64,000 nucleotides of DNA from Termitomyces sp. T153 (lineage: Eukaryota; Basidiomycota; Agaricomycetes; Agaricales; Lyophyllaceae): the NCBI GenBank assembly GCA_018296165.2, contig JACKQL020000048.1:1-64000 (forward strand), given 5' to 3'. Made by a program: the position numbers and the translations under genes. Numbering within the stretch: the first letter of the stretch is position 1; the number at the start of each line of letters is the position of its first letter. The notes under the pieces are model-generated. The model did no database searches. It had not been told where the DNA came from and was given only the letters and a program-made list of their open reading frames with translations. Of this stretch, positions 11,230 to 22,464 are shown piece by piece.

Positions 11230-14200
11230 ATGCAGTCTTCCGGCCAAACTTACGGTCAATCCCTTCCAGTAAAGTCTATGCATTTGACTCAAATACCAAC
11301 TACTTCTGATCACTCCTCCAGGACCAAGTGGAACGGATAGCGGCTTTGTTTGACGTGCATTTGGAGCTCATAAGCGATGTGAGATCCAGCGCGAGAACCC
11401 TTGATCGCAAGCTCACTTAAAGGATCAGGTTCGCGAACTTTACAATAGTCGTGCAGCCCTCGAGAGAGAATACGCAGCAAAGCTCCAGACACTCTCCAAG
11501 AAAGCAGTAGAAAAGAAGTACAAAGTGGAAGTAGCACTGGCTGTCGGCGAGCATCCCACCAAAGCATGGGATTCAAACACGGTCATGCAGAAGTAATGTC
11601 TAAATCACCACATTTCCAAATAAGTCCACTAATGTGCATCTGCTGCAGCTCGCTGATTTCAGCTTACACCGAACTCGTGGAGTCGATGGTTCATACGGCT
11701 CAGGATCATGTCAATATCGCCGACAGCCTCACATCGCAGGTGGTTGAGGTTTTAAGGGGAGTTGAAAAGAAGAATGAAGAGGCAAGAAAGACGGTTAGCT
11801 ATGCACGTCTCAGCTTCGAAATGCTTTCTTTTGACTTCTTTCCCCAACCAGGAAATACAATTCTTCCAGAAGTTGCTCAGTGACAGAGACCGTATCTACG
11901 CCGAACGACTTAAGGTTAGTGATCCCCGGCCCTGAAACACAGCTGTGTGCCTCACATCGACGAAAACCCCTGTCTCAGTCCAAGCAAAAGGTAAACAAAG
12001 GTTTCTCCTATTTACTCCGGCTTCATGAATGATTTTGATTCATAAGTACGATGAACAATGTAACGAAGTCGAATCATACCGGCAGAAGCAGGTAAAGCCG
12101 AATTACACAATTTTCAATCAGAAACTTACGAACGCGATGTCCACAGGTCCGTGCGCAAGATGACAAGCACGCTGAACGGGCGGCGAAACAATCAGAACAG
12201 CAGCGCAACGAAATGTTGAATAGCAAGAAGTCCGTATTCAGTCAAACTCTGATATTCGTATCAATTTATCTACATACTGCAGTGCTTATCTGATTTCCAT
12301 TACGGTTGCGAACAATGCCAAAGCACAGTTTTACGATGCCAGTCTACCTGCTCTAGAAGATGTACGTTCGATATCGATTTCTGCCGTTTAATTCATGGCT
12401 TAACACAGGTATATAGCAATTCCGTGTGTATTCCATACATCTCGCAGCTGATGAGTTGTACTCATTTCATATACGTCACAGAACAGCTTCAACAACGTTT
12501 AGTTGAGAGATTCGCAAAAATAAATCAGCATTCGCAGTCTCTGCAACTCCGCCATCTCGATTCCCTGAAGAATCGTGTAAGCCGAGTAGATGTTGCGTTC
12601 AGTCAAGTTGACACGGTCAAAGATCAGACCCTTTTTATTGACCATAACATTCGTCCATTTATTGCCCCAGATGATTGGACTTTTGAACCCTGTATAACAC
12701 ACTATGACACAGTAAGTGTCATTCGTGATCTTAACGGCTGATCATTTACGATCGCCTCTCAGAGCGACATCAGTGTCGAATCAGCCCCAAAGATCGTTCT
12801 TCAGAACAAGCTCAACAGATGCCGATTGAAAATCCAGGAGTTGACTCCTCTTCTTGATGCAAAACGTTTGTTTCTTGTTATCGATGTGCAATGCCATTGA
12901 TCACTAGCACTATAGGCAAGGAATTGGAGCACCTCTCGAGCCAGTTTTCCTCTTACCAGGCTGATCATACTCTTGGTCCTATCGATGAGTTAATCGAGGT
13001 AAGATCCATGCACGTTGAATCGCGTAATTGGTGTTTAACGTTCTCTTGACAGAACCTGTTAGAAGCTCGACACCAGTTTGCGCTCGACGCATCCTCAGAG
13101 CGACTCCTAAGATCAGAGGAGGAGGCTATCTCATCCGCGATCGGAGGTGAAGTATCTATTAGAAGTCGCGGTTGACATTCTCATATCCTGTTAGACAACG
13201 AGGGTTCCCAGCGACCCCATTCCTTCAAAAGTTCCACATTCTCTATTCCTACGCAATGTGGATTTTGCAAGGTATTCCGTTCAAAGTGAATTAGGTTTCG
13301 TAATTAACCATCAACTACAGACAACAATTTGGGGATTGAGCAAACAAGGGAAAACCTGCAAATTGTGTGGAGTCTCTGTGCACACTAAATGCGAACTCAA
13401 GGTCGCTTTTTTTTTTTTGAACAAACAGGAAAATGATTCACAATACCTTCGTAGATACCAGCTGACTGCGAGCAAGGGAGCGTCATCAGCTCACGGTCGA
13501 CTATCAGTGCAGGGTCAACGATGACACGCACCGGTTCGCGAGGCAAGAGCCGTTGATGACATCTCAAGTTCATTTTTGTTCATACACTTCACCGATTCTC
13601 CTTCAGTCTCAACTAGCTCATCTACTTCCGGCACCTCATCTTTTATTCCGCAAACCGCGTCCGAAACATCGAAAAAGGACCATTACCCGACAGCTCGGGT
13701 GCTGTTCGACTTTCGCCCAACCTCAGAGTACGAGCTTGAAGTATCTGGTAAGAAGTTGTCCGTGATTCCACTCACGTCTGATTGTGCGAATGGCGCAGAG
13801 GGCGAAACGGTCCATGTGGTAGAAGCTAATGACGGCTCTGGTTGGGTAAAAGTTGCCGATATGCAAGGGAAAGATGGCCTCGTCCCTGCTTCATACCTTG
13901 AGCGTGTGGACCCCAACAGTCAAACGCCGGCCACCCGAGGTGACTCCTGTCAGCGAGGTAAGTCAAATGTCTCATCCCACGATGTAGGATCGATCGATCC
14001 TTGAGTAAACATCACGTCAGTGCGTGCTGTGTACGCTTATGAGGCGCAAGGTCCGGATGAACTAAGCTTAGCTGATGGTCAAACTGTCGAGCTTACGAGC
14101 GGTCCGTCAGGTGGCCAAAATTATGGTAGTGGATGGTGGGAAGGTAGGTGGTGTGCCGCCTCGTAATCGATGATCTAATCTTCTTTGACAGGTATTGACT

Positions 14201-14301
14201 CAACAGGTCGAAGGGGGATATTTCCCAGCAATTATGTTAGTCTTCTTAATTTTATTTCATTCGGAGAATTTGATGATGGCCATCAGGTCGAGTATTTATG
14301 A
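11230..14301 (+). CDS. bzz1: BZZ1-type F-BAR, C1 and double SH3 actin regulator
   Basis: A complete 22-exon model gives 640 residues, close to yeast Bzz1. Exons: 11230-11268, 11322-11378, 11429-11592, 11649-11793, 11852-11914, 11979-11990, 12047-12091, 12147-12229, 12283-12361, 12417-12423, 12482-12711, 12763-12865, 12916-12998, 13053-13146, 13195-13271, 13321-13401, 13455-13533, 13607-13747, 13799-13957, 14021-14143, 14192-14235 and 14287-14301. The N-terminal half is an F-BAR/FCH domain (DQVERIAALF, ALEREYAAKLQ, AQDHVNIADSL). A C1 zinc domain follows at about residues 400-455 (PHSFKSSTFSIPTQCGFCK, CKLCGVSVHTKCE). Two SH3 domains close the protein: the first contains ARVLFDFRP, GSGWVKV and GLVPASYLE, and the second contains AVYAYEAQGPDELS, GWWEG and GIFPSNYVEYL. 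Bzz1 proteins bind membranes and activate WASP/Arp2/3 actin assembly at endocytic sites. Exon 3 could start at 11423 instead of 11429, and exon 19 could end earlier. Confidence 0.93.
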
Positions 14302-14995
14302 AAGGTAATCTTTATCACATAGCTAAATACCGGTCTTCTGTATATCTGAACTCACTTTCCTATGTATTCGTTGCGTGTGACGTCTCTTGTCATAGTAAAT
14401 ATATTCTTTTTCTTGATAAGGACATCAACGTCAAGATGAGCGCCGCAGGAATTTTACCAGTACTTCAGCTCGGCGTAACTCATAATTGTCAAGAGATTTT
14501 TTGCCTTCCAAAAAAAGGTCCTACAGACGACTGTGCAGCCGGTGGACGTGAGGAGCTCAAGGATACATGCGTTTGCCATTTTTTTTGTAAAGAATTGCCG
14601 AGTGCATCTCTGCAGTCAGCAAACGCGAGCAATTCTTTATGCAGAGAATTCTCCTTAGCCTCGATGGGTGCCAGGAGAGTCGAAACGGTCCACGTATTTA
14701 GCCCGGCGATTACAGCTTGTGGGAGTGCATACTGTTTCTGTTTTCTGGTGGCGTTTTTGCGCCGAAGCAATGTTGAAAAACATATGACCTTTTGAATGTG
14801 ATTTCCTTGAGGTCTTATGTCCATGAGCTTAATGAATCCAATTGATAGCAAGACGCGTCACAAGATTATGTGCCTTCTATAAACACGACACAAAATATAA
14901 ACCCCTACTAATCATTCTAGGATAGAGGCCAGATGACGGATTCCTTGAAAACGTTAAGAACAAGACGAGTTGACGTAGATTTAAATTTCCCAGAA

Positions 14996-15151
14996 TAATT
15001 GTCTTGGAGGCTGAGAATGGATCTGTGTTCGAAATGTTCGAAAAAGGTCTTCCACCTGACAAATTGCAAGCGAAAGGGCGTGCATCATGCTACAGCTTCT
15101 TCCTTGGCCATCCAACAGGGCTGGATGATACTAAGGCCTACTGGCAGTGTG
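14996..15151 (+). pseudogene. Orphan exon-like coding fragment
   Basis: This stretch reads openly in one plus frame from a possible acceptor (TTCCCAG ending at about 14993) to a possible donor after TAYWQ-type sequence near 15148. Its codon use is protein-like, with the peptide pieces IIVLEAENGSVFEMFEKG, LPPDKLQAKGRAS and FFLGHPTGLDDTKAYW. There is no ATG in the frame, a stop lies just upstream, and no flanking exons fit. I do not recognise the family. It is either one exon of a missed gene or the remnant of a decayed copy. Confidence 0.3.
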
Positions 15152-15684
15152 AGTACTCAAACATTTGGAGGATTTGAGTCGGTGGGCCACTAGGCGGGCA
15201 AGGATTCTGCCAGATCGAGACTCAGCTCGTATTTGTGAGAGTTCTTTTATTGTTTGTTGGAACCGCACCCGACAGAATGTTTAATAACAGTAACTCGAGT
15301 CACCTGGTCTGTCGTTCACTACATGCGGTCGACGAGAGCAACTGATTTTTATCTGGCAGGTCCATGCATCGTGTGTCATTCTATATCTTCAGACGTACCG
15401 ATTTAGCCCTTCTGTCCACACAAATGGTGGACAGGGACCGGCCCAAAGGAGTAGAGTTTCCGTGGAGCTGAACATGTCCGAAGGAGACCGATGTTCTGAC
15501 GTTCACAAGGCCTCCTATGAGTCGGGATAAACGCTCCGATCGATGGAGACTGGGAGAAGCGGGTGAGTTTGGAAATCCCCTAAAGGTAAGGAAACGGAAC
15601 TTGCAAAAGCATTCGAGATGGCTTCTATGAGATTAGGACCCAATTGTGCGGCGCAAGGGGGCGAACACGAGTCCAGGGATGAGC

Positions 15685-15741
15685 TATAAAATCTCGCTTA
15701 TACCCGCACGCTTCTCAAGACAACTTCCCCTCTCATCCCCC
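15685..15741 (+). promoter_or_regulatory. Orphan TATA box with pyrimidine-rich start region
   Basis: TATAAAA at 15685-15691 is followed, 28 bases on, by a pyrimidine-rich tract (CTTCCCCTCTCATCCCCC) ending near 15741, the arrangement expected of a strong fungal core promoter. Downstream are a good donor (GTAAGC at 15839) and acceptors near 15862 and 15887, but the only ATG-led frame, at 15784, gives fewer than 30 residues. It may drive a non-coding or very short spliced transcript. Confidence 0.35.
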
Positions 15742-16333
15742 AAAGAAAGGTAACGACCTTCCTACCAGTTCGCCGTCCACTCATGCAGTTTCGCAGTCAC
15801 TTGCAGATGCGCTTAACCAATCCACTCTCTATCCGACAGTAAGCATCGTCCTCTGACTTACAGGATTATCGTTCGTTGGACTTACAGACCATCGCTTCAT
15901 TTATTACGATAGACATCCATGTATCACAGAGCTTTCGCGATCATTCGTTACTTCGTGCTGTGGGCCAGGGGGTGCCGAATTTTTTTCCGAACCGAGACTG
16001 GGCACTTGAGACTCTGTATGGACATGGACATGTCGGGAGAAAGGAACTCATCTGTTGAACTTCGATCGTTGGCTTGTCGACGTAAATACATGCGGCTAGT
16101 TCTTGGAATGGGTAATACACTTGCTGATTGCATTTTAGATCATAGACAAAACTCCACGTATGACATTTCAAGATTTGTTTACAAGACGAAATTGGACATC
16201 TAGGCGAGTTAGTGGTACGTTGGTGAGAGAAGACGACTGACATTCTTGAAGGAGCCGATCTGAATGCTAAACTGTACATGGTGGCACTCCTTTTGCATCA
16301 AGTTATCCAGGACAAGAAGAAATGAAAGTCAAA

Positions 16334-16808
16334 CTAGATGTACGTCCATTGGCCATCAAGAGGAAAGCAATGTTTGACCCAGATGTCCAACCCAAGGCCA
16401 GATGCGAAAGATTCTAGCCACCGTGATCGATGTTTCGACAAGATATGCATTCCATTCGAGACGGGGTCTAGACGATCTGACGACATAATGCAAGGGTCTG
16501 GACCTCGTGAAACCTGAAGATGAGCGATCCACATATACTCTGAATTTCTCCGCCAGTGTGCTGTCAAACTAGTTGCGTGGTACGCAGAGACCCAGATATT
16601 CTCGGTATCGTCGTCGTAGCCTCCATTTTCGCGAGTAACCTCTGCAGCGCTCGGTGTATTCGTCGGGTGTAGCGTGATTACTCCTGCGATGGATGACTGC
16701 AATGACGATTCTGCGGACAGAAGGGAAAGGTGTACTCACAGCTATCTTGCCAGCGGCAAACCTTAAAGCAAAGTTCAAACTCAAGAATATTTCTATGTTT
16801 GTCATCAC
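16334..16808 (-). CDS. Possible small secreted protein
   Basis: The minus strand from 16808 (or the next ATG at 16805) begins with a signal-peptide-like sequence (TNIEIFLSLNFALRFAAGKIA). Joining a GTGAGT donor to an acceptor 43 bases later moves into a second open frame that runs to 16334 (SSIAGVITLHPTNTPSAA, then AEVTRENGGYDDDTENIW and a Trp/His-rich tail). The intron is slightly short and no family is recognised, so this is a weak call. If real, it is an unknown extracellular protein of about 140 residues. Confidence 0.25.
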
Positions 16809-17153
16809 GTAGCTGGAAGCTACCCGGGAAATGCTTCGAAGGGGCGAGCAGACCTTGTAGTTTTTCCGAGTCCTAAAGCTTATTTTTTCTTTGTCTGATT
16901 TCGATCTGTTGTGTGCAATGACAATGTTTCCCGACGCGATCAGGACTGGTTTTTCCGATGCTCCGAATGGAAGCGAGCGCGTTTCGTAGGTCCGTTGGGC
17001 TAGTTGAGGATCTTTAAGTAAGTATCTACGCGTATATCTACACTATTTCGTTCATAATTGTGGGCTATCACGTGCGGAAAATAAAAGCACTGAATACAAC
17101 TTGTATAGCAACACAACGTCTGATAGCACACATGTACAGACCACGCTACGGTG

Positions 17154-18417
17154 CTACCGACCTCCTACTAATGATGTTCTCATATATGGTCCACTTGCAC
17201 CCATCCCATACGATACGGATGATGGCATCGACGTCGGCATGCTCCCTTGCATGGGGTTTATCGACATTCCATTTGATGGTGGGGGCCCAGGCGTCTGGTT
17301 ATGTGTTTCTCTGACTGAGCTTCGATCTTCCCGTTCTGCGATCGTCGCGCCAGTTCGGCTAGTGTCTGCGAGACCATTTGACACCGTAAACGTCTGGCCA
17401 AACCCATAAAGCTTTCCAGAGTACTCGTCGTGATCAATCTGGTCATTGAAGTAAAGCTCACGTATCTTGAAGAAGGTAGTCGCGGTGAGGAGAGAGTCTG
17501 AGCCAGCTTGATTCGATGGTCCAATCCGTTGTATCTATACTTGTGCATCAATTGTATTCAGATATCGTCATATGTGAGAGCATACACCCAGATCATCAGC
17601 GAGTTCTTGAAGACCCCCTCGTAGGATTTTCGTAGAACGCATAAGGAATTTGACGTCGTATACAGTGGGGAACCATATTCGCAGCAGATCAAAGAACTGG
17701 TCCTCGACAGTGGGTAATGATTCTGCAGTCAGGAGTTTGACAAAGTAACCGAAATCGTAGCCACTGCGTAGCACAATCAAGGAAAACTGTGATGCTACTG
17801 ACAAGGGAAAAACTCACCTGTCATATGTTTTTAAAATTCACAGAAAAACTAGATAGGGTACGAAAACTCACCTATGGAACGAAATCCACTTCGTTTCTGG
17901 AGACAAGACCATTCCGGACGTTATCATGAGTTCCGCAAAATCATTAGGCATTATTCCAATTTCCTCGTGCCGTTGAAAATCAAAACCAGACTTTTGTAGA
18001 AGTTCTATCGATTCTGGCGCGTACATTTCCTCGCTGGTTTCGTCAGACTATGAACAAAGGACAAGGAGACAACAGCTTACTTAAGATTGAACTTGAAATT
18101 GAATTGCCAAGTTGAACACTCCTCAGGTAAATTGCCATCCTCATCCACTAGTGTCACGCCAACCTGAATGATCTTTAACAGGTCGACATTGCACCGCATC
18201 GTCTGGTAGTGATGATCAGATGACGTCTTAAATGCTCCAAGAGGCCGCGCTACGACTCCCGGGAATTCTGTATCCTGAATCCAGCGTAAGTCGACTACGA
18301 CTTCCAAGAGTAGCGGGACTCGACCATTGCGACATATGGATATTTGTCGATGATATCACGTATATTACGCATTTCTATCTCGAGATTAGGCGCCCATACG
18401 TCTCTTATTCGGGACAT
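17154..18417 (-). CDS. caf1: CAF1/POP2 deadenylase subunit of CCR4-NOT
   Basis: Minus-strand model: exons 18325-18417, 18081-18274, 17872-18033, 17586-17763 and 17154-17534, giving 335 residues. The start MSRIRDVWAP is typical of the family; a longer upstream frame was rejected. The DEDD nuclease core is complete. DTEFPGVVARP supplies the first Asp and Glu, HSGYDFGYFVKLL the second Asp, and GSDSLLTATTFFKIREL the last acidic motif. WQFNFKFNLNEEMYAPESI and GGLQELADDLG are also strongly conserved. The product shortens mRNA poly(A) tails in the cytoplasm as part of CCR4-NOT. The C-terminal roughly 75 residues after KLYGFG are low-complexity (Pro, Ser, Gly, Met) and probably disordered. Exon 1 ends in a GTCGAG donor, and exon 3 needs the acceptor at 18034-18036 to restore LNEEMY. 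Confidence 0.95.
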
Positions 18418-18728
18418 ATCGTGCGTAGAGTCCGTCGATGAGCGTGAGGGAGCCAGTTTGTCAACGGTGGTTAGGAGAGGAAACAACGGCGTTCGATTAC
18501 GTAATACTGATTCCAACTTCAATCTTGAATGCCACCGTCTGTTTTTCTTCAAATCCGAACCGGAACCTTAAATCGCAATTTCTCAACAAACGAAATAATT
18601 CACAGGCAGTTGTCAAGGTATCTTTTAGTTGATGCTCGGTATCCAATGATCCAATACAATGTTGAAGGTGTTAGTTTTACACTCGAGGTGGCCAGATCTT
18701 TGATATATACCAACACGTCCCGTCAGTA

Positions 18729-19637
18729 TTAGTTCGTCTTAAGCTTGGTGCTTGATGCACGGAGTGCGCGTGCAATGTGACCATACGAGTCTATCATGAG
18801 CGCAATAGGAATGACTACCCATCTGATATAACATGAGTTGGATAGCTCCGAAGAATCACAGTAAAAAGTCACATACATAATGTTCATGAACTATCAAATG
18901 AGTCTGTTAGAAAAAGGCAGTAGTCAATTGTATAAAACGTACAAAAAGATAAACCCAGAGATAGAGTGGATTAGACGTGTCCAGATTCGGGCTGCCGGTA
19001 AGCCATTCCGGGCAGAATGTCATCCAACTTGAGAGGTACGTCAGAACTATAGATGAACAAAGGATAGAATCAGCCTCACCCGCCATATATTTCAGCAGTG
19101 CAAAGCACTACTATCCAATAATGTCTGGCAGGATCAGAGAGCGCGAGGAGATGAAGGATGTAGCAACATAGTGGTCCAGCCCCTAGGACGGTGAGAAGTT
19201 CAAGGGAAACGACCGTGGGATCAGCTGTACCCCATCGAAAGTCCGCTGCAGCATATTCACGCCCTATACTTGCATGAGTCAGCGTAAGAATGATTCATAT
19301 ACGATTTACGCACACATCGCGGCGAATGGTCCAGTGCTAGTATTCACCTGCCTACCAAAAACTGACAAGTAAAGGAAAGATCCTTCGAAAGAGAAGTGAA
19401 TAAGAGCGTCAAAAGCCTATATACGTGTAATATGTTCAGCTGTTCTGGACATAGAAATGAAATGAAGAAACACACGAGCCATATGAAGGTATATCTGTCA
19501 ACACTACGCGAGTTGGAGGGAAGATACACGCGTGCCAGAAAAGTAGCTACAGTGCCAACGAGCACCACACCACCTAGCGAGTACGCTGATGTGAGCGTAA
19601 ATATGTCCGCGAGAGATTTGGAGACTGGTACAGACAT
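18729..19637 (-). CDS. Emopamil-binding-protein-type sterol delta8-delta7 isomerase
   Basis: Minus-strand model: exons 19476-19637, 19314-19416, 19080-19263, 18943-19027, 18877-18890 and 18729-18822, giving 213 residues. The protein is a compact multi-pass membrane protein of the EXPERA/EBP fold. Family marks include DALIHFSFEGSF, with the His and Glu expected in the active site, WREYAAADFRWGTADPTV, GGWMTFCPEWL, and WVVIPIALMIDSYGHI near the C terminus. EBP enzymes shift the sterol double bond from delta8 to delta7 in the endoplasmic reticulum. Most ascomycetes use the unrelated Erg2 instead, so an EBP-type gene suits a basidiomycete. Exon 5 is only 14 nt. The gene is on the same strand as CAF1, which starts 311 bases away on the downstream side. 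Confidence 0.88.
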
Positions 19638-22464
19638 TGAGGGTACCTTTCCGGTTCCAAGTTGTAGTTTGAAGGTGGCGTGACAGAATCGATTAAGTCT
19701 CGGCCCTAAACTCCCGGACGGCCCGTGTATCAGCTTTCCTTAGTCCTCGCTTCTCCGACTTCGCCGTTGGGACCTTGCCGCTGCCTCACTTTCTTATCGT
19801 ATGATCTTTTAATGTGGCCGAGCTTCTAGCGAAGAAAACGCATCCGTTGATCTCTCAAAAACGGCAACGATCTTCAGACGGACTTCTGTATGGGCGCTAC
19901 TATTTAGGATAGAATCCAACTTTTTCTACCCTCGTTGTTGTCACATATCGCGTACCTATCTATCTCCAACAAACGTGAACATGGCAGTTTGCTCATCAAC
20001 GATACTAACAAAAGTATCTTTTCGCGCGTCTTTGCCACGGCTTTCTGGCAAGTCAAGTCCTCTCGTGTTGGTGACCAATTTGTCGGGAGCGATATAACAT
20101 TCTTGGCCTTCTGCGACATGAACGAGATGATCTAGAGGAAGAGGGTAAAGCGGTTGATTCTGAGTCATGTCTGTCCGTTTCCATCTACAACTCTCGTTCT
20201 CACAAAGGAACAATCTCTTCATCACTCTCCTCCAACTTGAACCACATTCTCATTGTGCCTGTTTCTATTACTATAACTCTTACTGATTGATCCTGATAGG
20301 AATTTCTAGTGATACTCTCCCTGCGGTGCTACACATTACAAGTGCTCCCGCGGGATGGGTATCACTGTTCTGGTTTCGTCGATTTGCCAATTCTGGTCTT
20401 GTGCTTCTGCTGCTTACATTCTATCACGGCACAAGCTTAACGCGAGGAGCTACCTTGATTTGGTCAATACTCTTATATCATGACTTCCCGCCTTTACATT
20501 CCAGATGGGTGGCAATTCGATGTTCTTCTCCAACCCCTTTATCTCATAGCGGGCTGTATAACCGTGTGCCGAGTGATGGCGCATGCTGTCTCTGGGAACA
20601 ACAAGAAATTCCCACTGGGCTCATCCATACCTTGATTTTTTTTCGGCATTACGAGGATTATTCTGTAACGTATGGGGGTTGCTTCCCTCTATCCGATGAT
20701 TGGGGACAAACGGCATGCGCCGAACACTGGGTAATCGCAAACATCTTGCATATTCTCAAGGCAAAAATAGATCTGGATATTCACATCGTAATCGTGAATT
20801 TTTTGACGCATTTATTGCAACTATGGATTTTTTCTGCGAGGTGTGTCAAAGCAAGAAATTTCTGCAAAGTATGAGTTTTTCTTCCATTTGACGGCTCGGA
20901 TATTGATTCGTGGAAGTTTCGCAGGATAAGAGTCATTTCGCATATGGCTCGTAAGTATTTGATCTCCATTACCACGACATGATCAGACTGGAATAGAACA
21001 AATAATTGATTCGACAAATTTGTCAAGGCAATCCCCGTTGACTGTGGACACCTCACAGCTATTGACGGAATATCACGTCCTGAACTCGGAGTGATGTTGA
21101 CTTCGATGCTCCAGTTAAGCTCAGGGCGTGATATGTCATCCGATACATGACGGTGGCGGCAAGACAGATGCAAAGCGTACCTGCGCGTCAACACTCTACC
21201 GGAAGGACATGCTGTGCGAAGCCTGCAAATCGATAGCGATGCACGCCAAACTCTCCATCCAATTATACGATACACTTGCACCGGCAGCTTTATCGTGGGG
21301 GCACATGCCAGGGACTGGGAAGGATACGATACATAGGAGACTTCCCTTTGTTGTTCCAGCTCCCATGATCTGATTGATTGATCAAGACTAAATCACGAAT
21401 TCAGCATCTCTCATCACCTACGTTGGCCACTCTGATTGCGCAATTTTAGCGTGCCGAGGATCCGTTTTACCAGGTGCGCGTTTCGTTCGGAGAGAAGATT
21501 CTATCGCAAGTGGTCGCAAGCTGAGCTTTTCTCTATTCGATGGCATACGGTTCCCTGGATAAGATCAAGACACTGGGGCTGGGTAGATCTATACCACCAA
21601 GTTCTGACTGAGAATCTTGACAGCACCAGGTAATAATAACCATCTAGACCTTTCCCCTCAAAGAGTCGGCCGAGAGTGACGGGTGCGCTTATTCACGATG
21701 CGCTGAGAACGAGTGTAAAAGACCGGAGTGGGTGAAGGTGAGTGTACACGTGCAAATGTCGGCTTCGTAGCAAAATCCAGACGGCGAATGGAAGTAAATG
21801 AGTTGGACCTATACACCCATCGGAAGATCGCGACAACTTGTCCTTGTGTGCGTCAGGAGATTGGGTTTACCTCCGTTGCCGGGGTGGTTTTCCTGCAATC
21901 TCGATTTCGGCAGTGTCCGTGATTCTCGCATGTGGCTTGCAGAGGGGCTTGGTGAGCCACGCCGCTGGTATTTGTCTTCACTCTCAGGCCTGAGACTCGA
22001 TGCTCTGAGAGCAGCATGCACGGTCGCAGGCCTGCTGGGGAAGGCGGGAGAAGGCCGAGAATGGAACCTTTTCTGCTAAACGGGGATGGTGACGGGAGCG
22101 CCCGAAACCACGTTTGGATTCGATCGATCGATCTTCCACGCCCCTTGTTGATTCTGCGTGATTGTCTCTTTGTCGGGGCAACATAAAAAAAAATCTGTTT
22201 GTTCGCGGTGGCCTTGTGCAGACAAGAGAGCAATCCATTATATTTTGGCGTTGTCTCGGGCAGAAAGCATCTAGGTGGCGAGCTGATGAATGAACTGATA
22301 GATCTATAATAGTATAACTGAATTAGTATAATGAATAGCTAAGAGGGTTCGACGACTTGTATATCAGTCATGTGTGCCTGCCATTACCTTCTTGATCTCC
22401 GCCCACAAACTGCTTATACTTTCCGCACTCAGCCCCGTCCGAATTCCACGCAACCCATTACACC
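19638..22464. other. Intergenic region with unresolved open frames
   Basis: 2.8 kb before the first transcription-factor gene. A long plus-strand frame at 20287-20874 and an antisense frame at 20781-21281 overlap, so at most one is real. In another plus frame, three exon-like pieces can be chained: 20700-20870 (with NREFFDAFIATMDFFCEVCQ), a short piece near 20924, and about 21029-21320 (with VDCGHLTAIDGISRPELG and then CKAYLRVNTLPEGHAV). I could not close the splice junctions or name a family. 21655-22370 shows nothing but short frames. Confidence 0.4.

Larger units (their letters stand above)
14302..17153. other. Gene-poor region with relics
   Basis: 2.85 kb without a confident gene. It holds a Cys-rich open frame on the plus strand from the ATG at 14434 to 14795, a perfect 11-bp inverted repeat at 14588-14598 and 14629-14639, an orphan exon-like frame at 14996-15151, a promoter-like element at 15685, and a possible small secreted protein gene on the minus strand at 16334-16808. 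These are listed separately or in the findings. I see no tRNA or transposon ends. Confidence 0.5.

Noticed and set aside
18418..18552. N-terminal extension of the CAF1 gene
   Set aside because: The upstream frame is open, but family members start at the MSRIR-type Met, and the extension is arginine-rich without similarity.
20781..21281. Long minus-strand frame of 166 codons
   Set aside because: It is Cys/Arg-rich, antisense to better plus-strand frames, and has no domain or start context.
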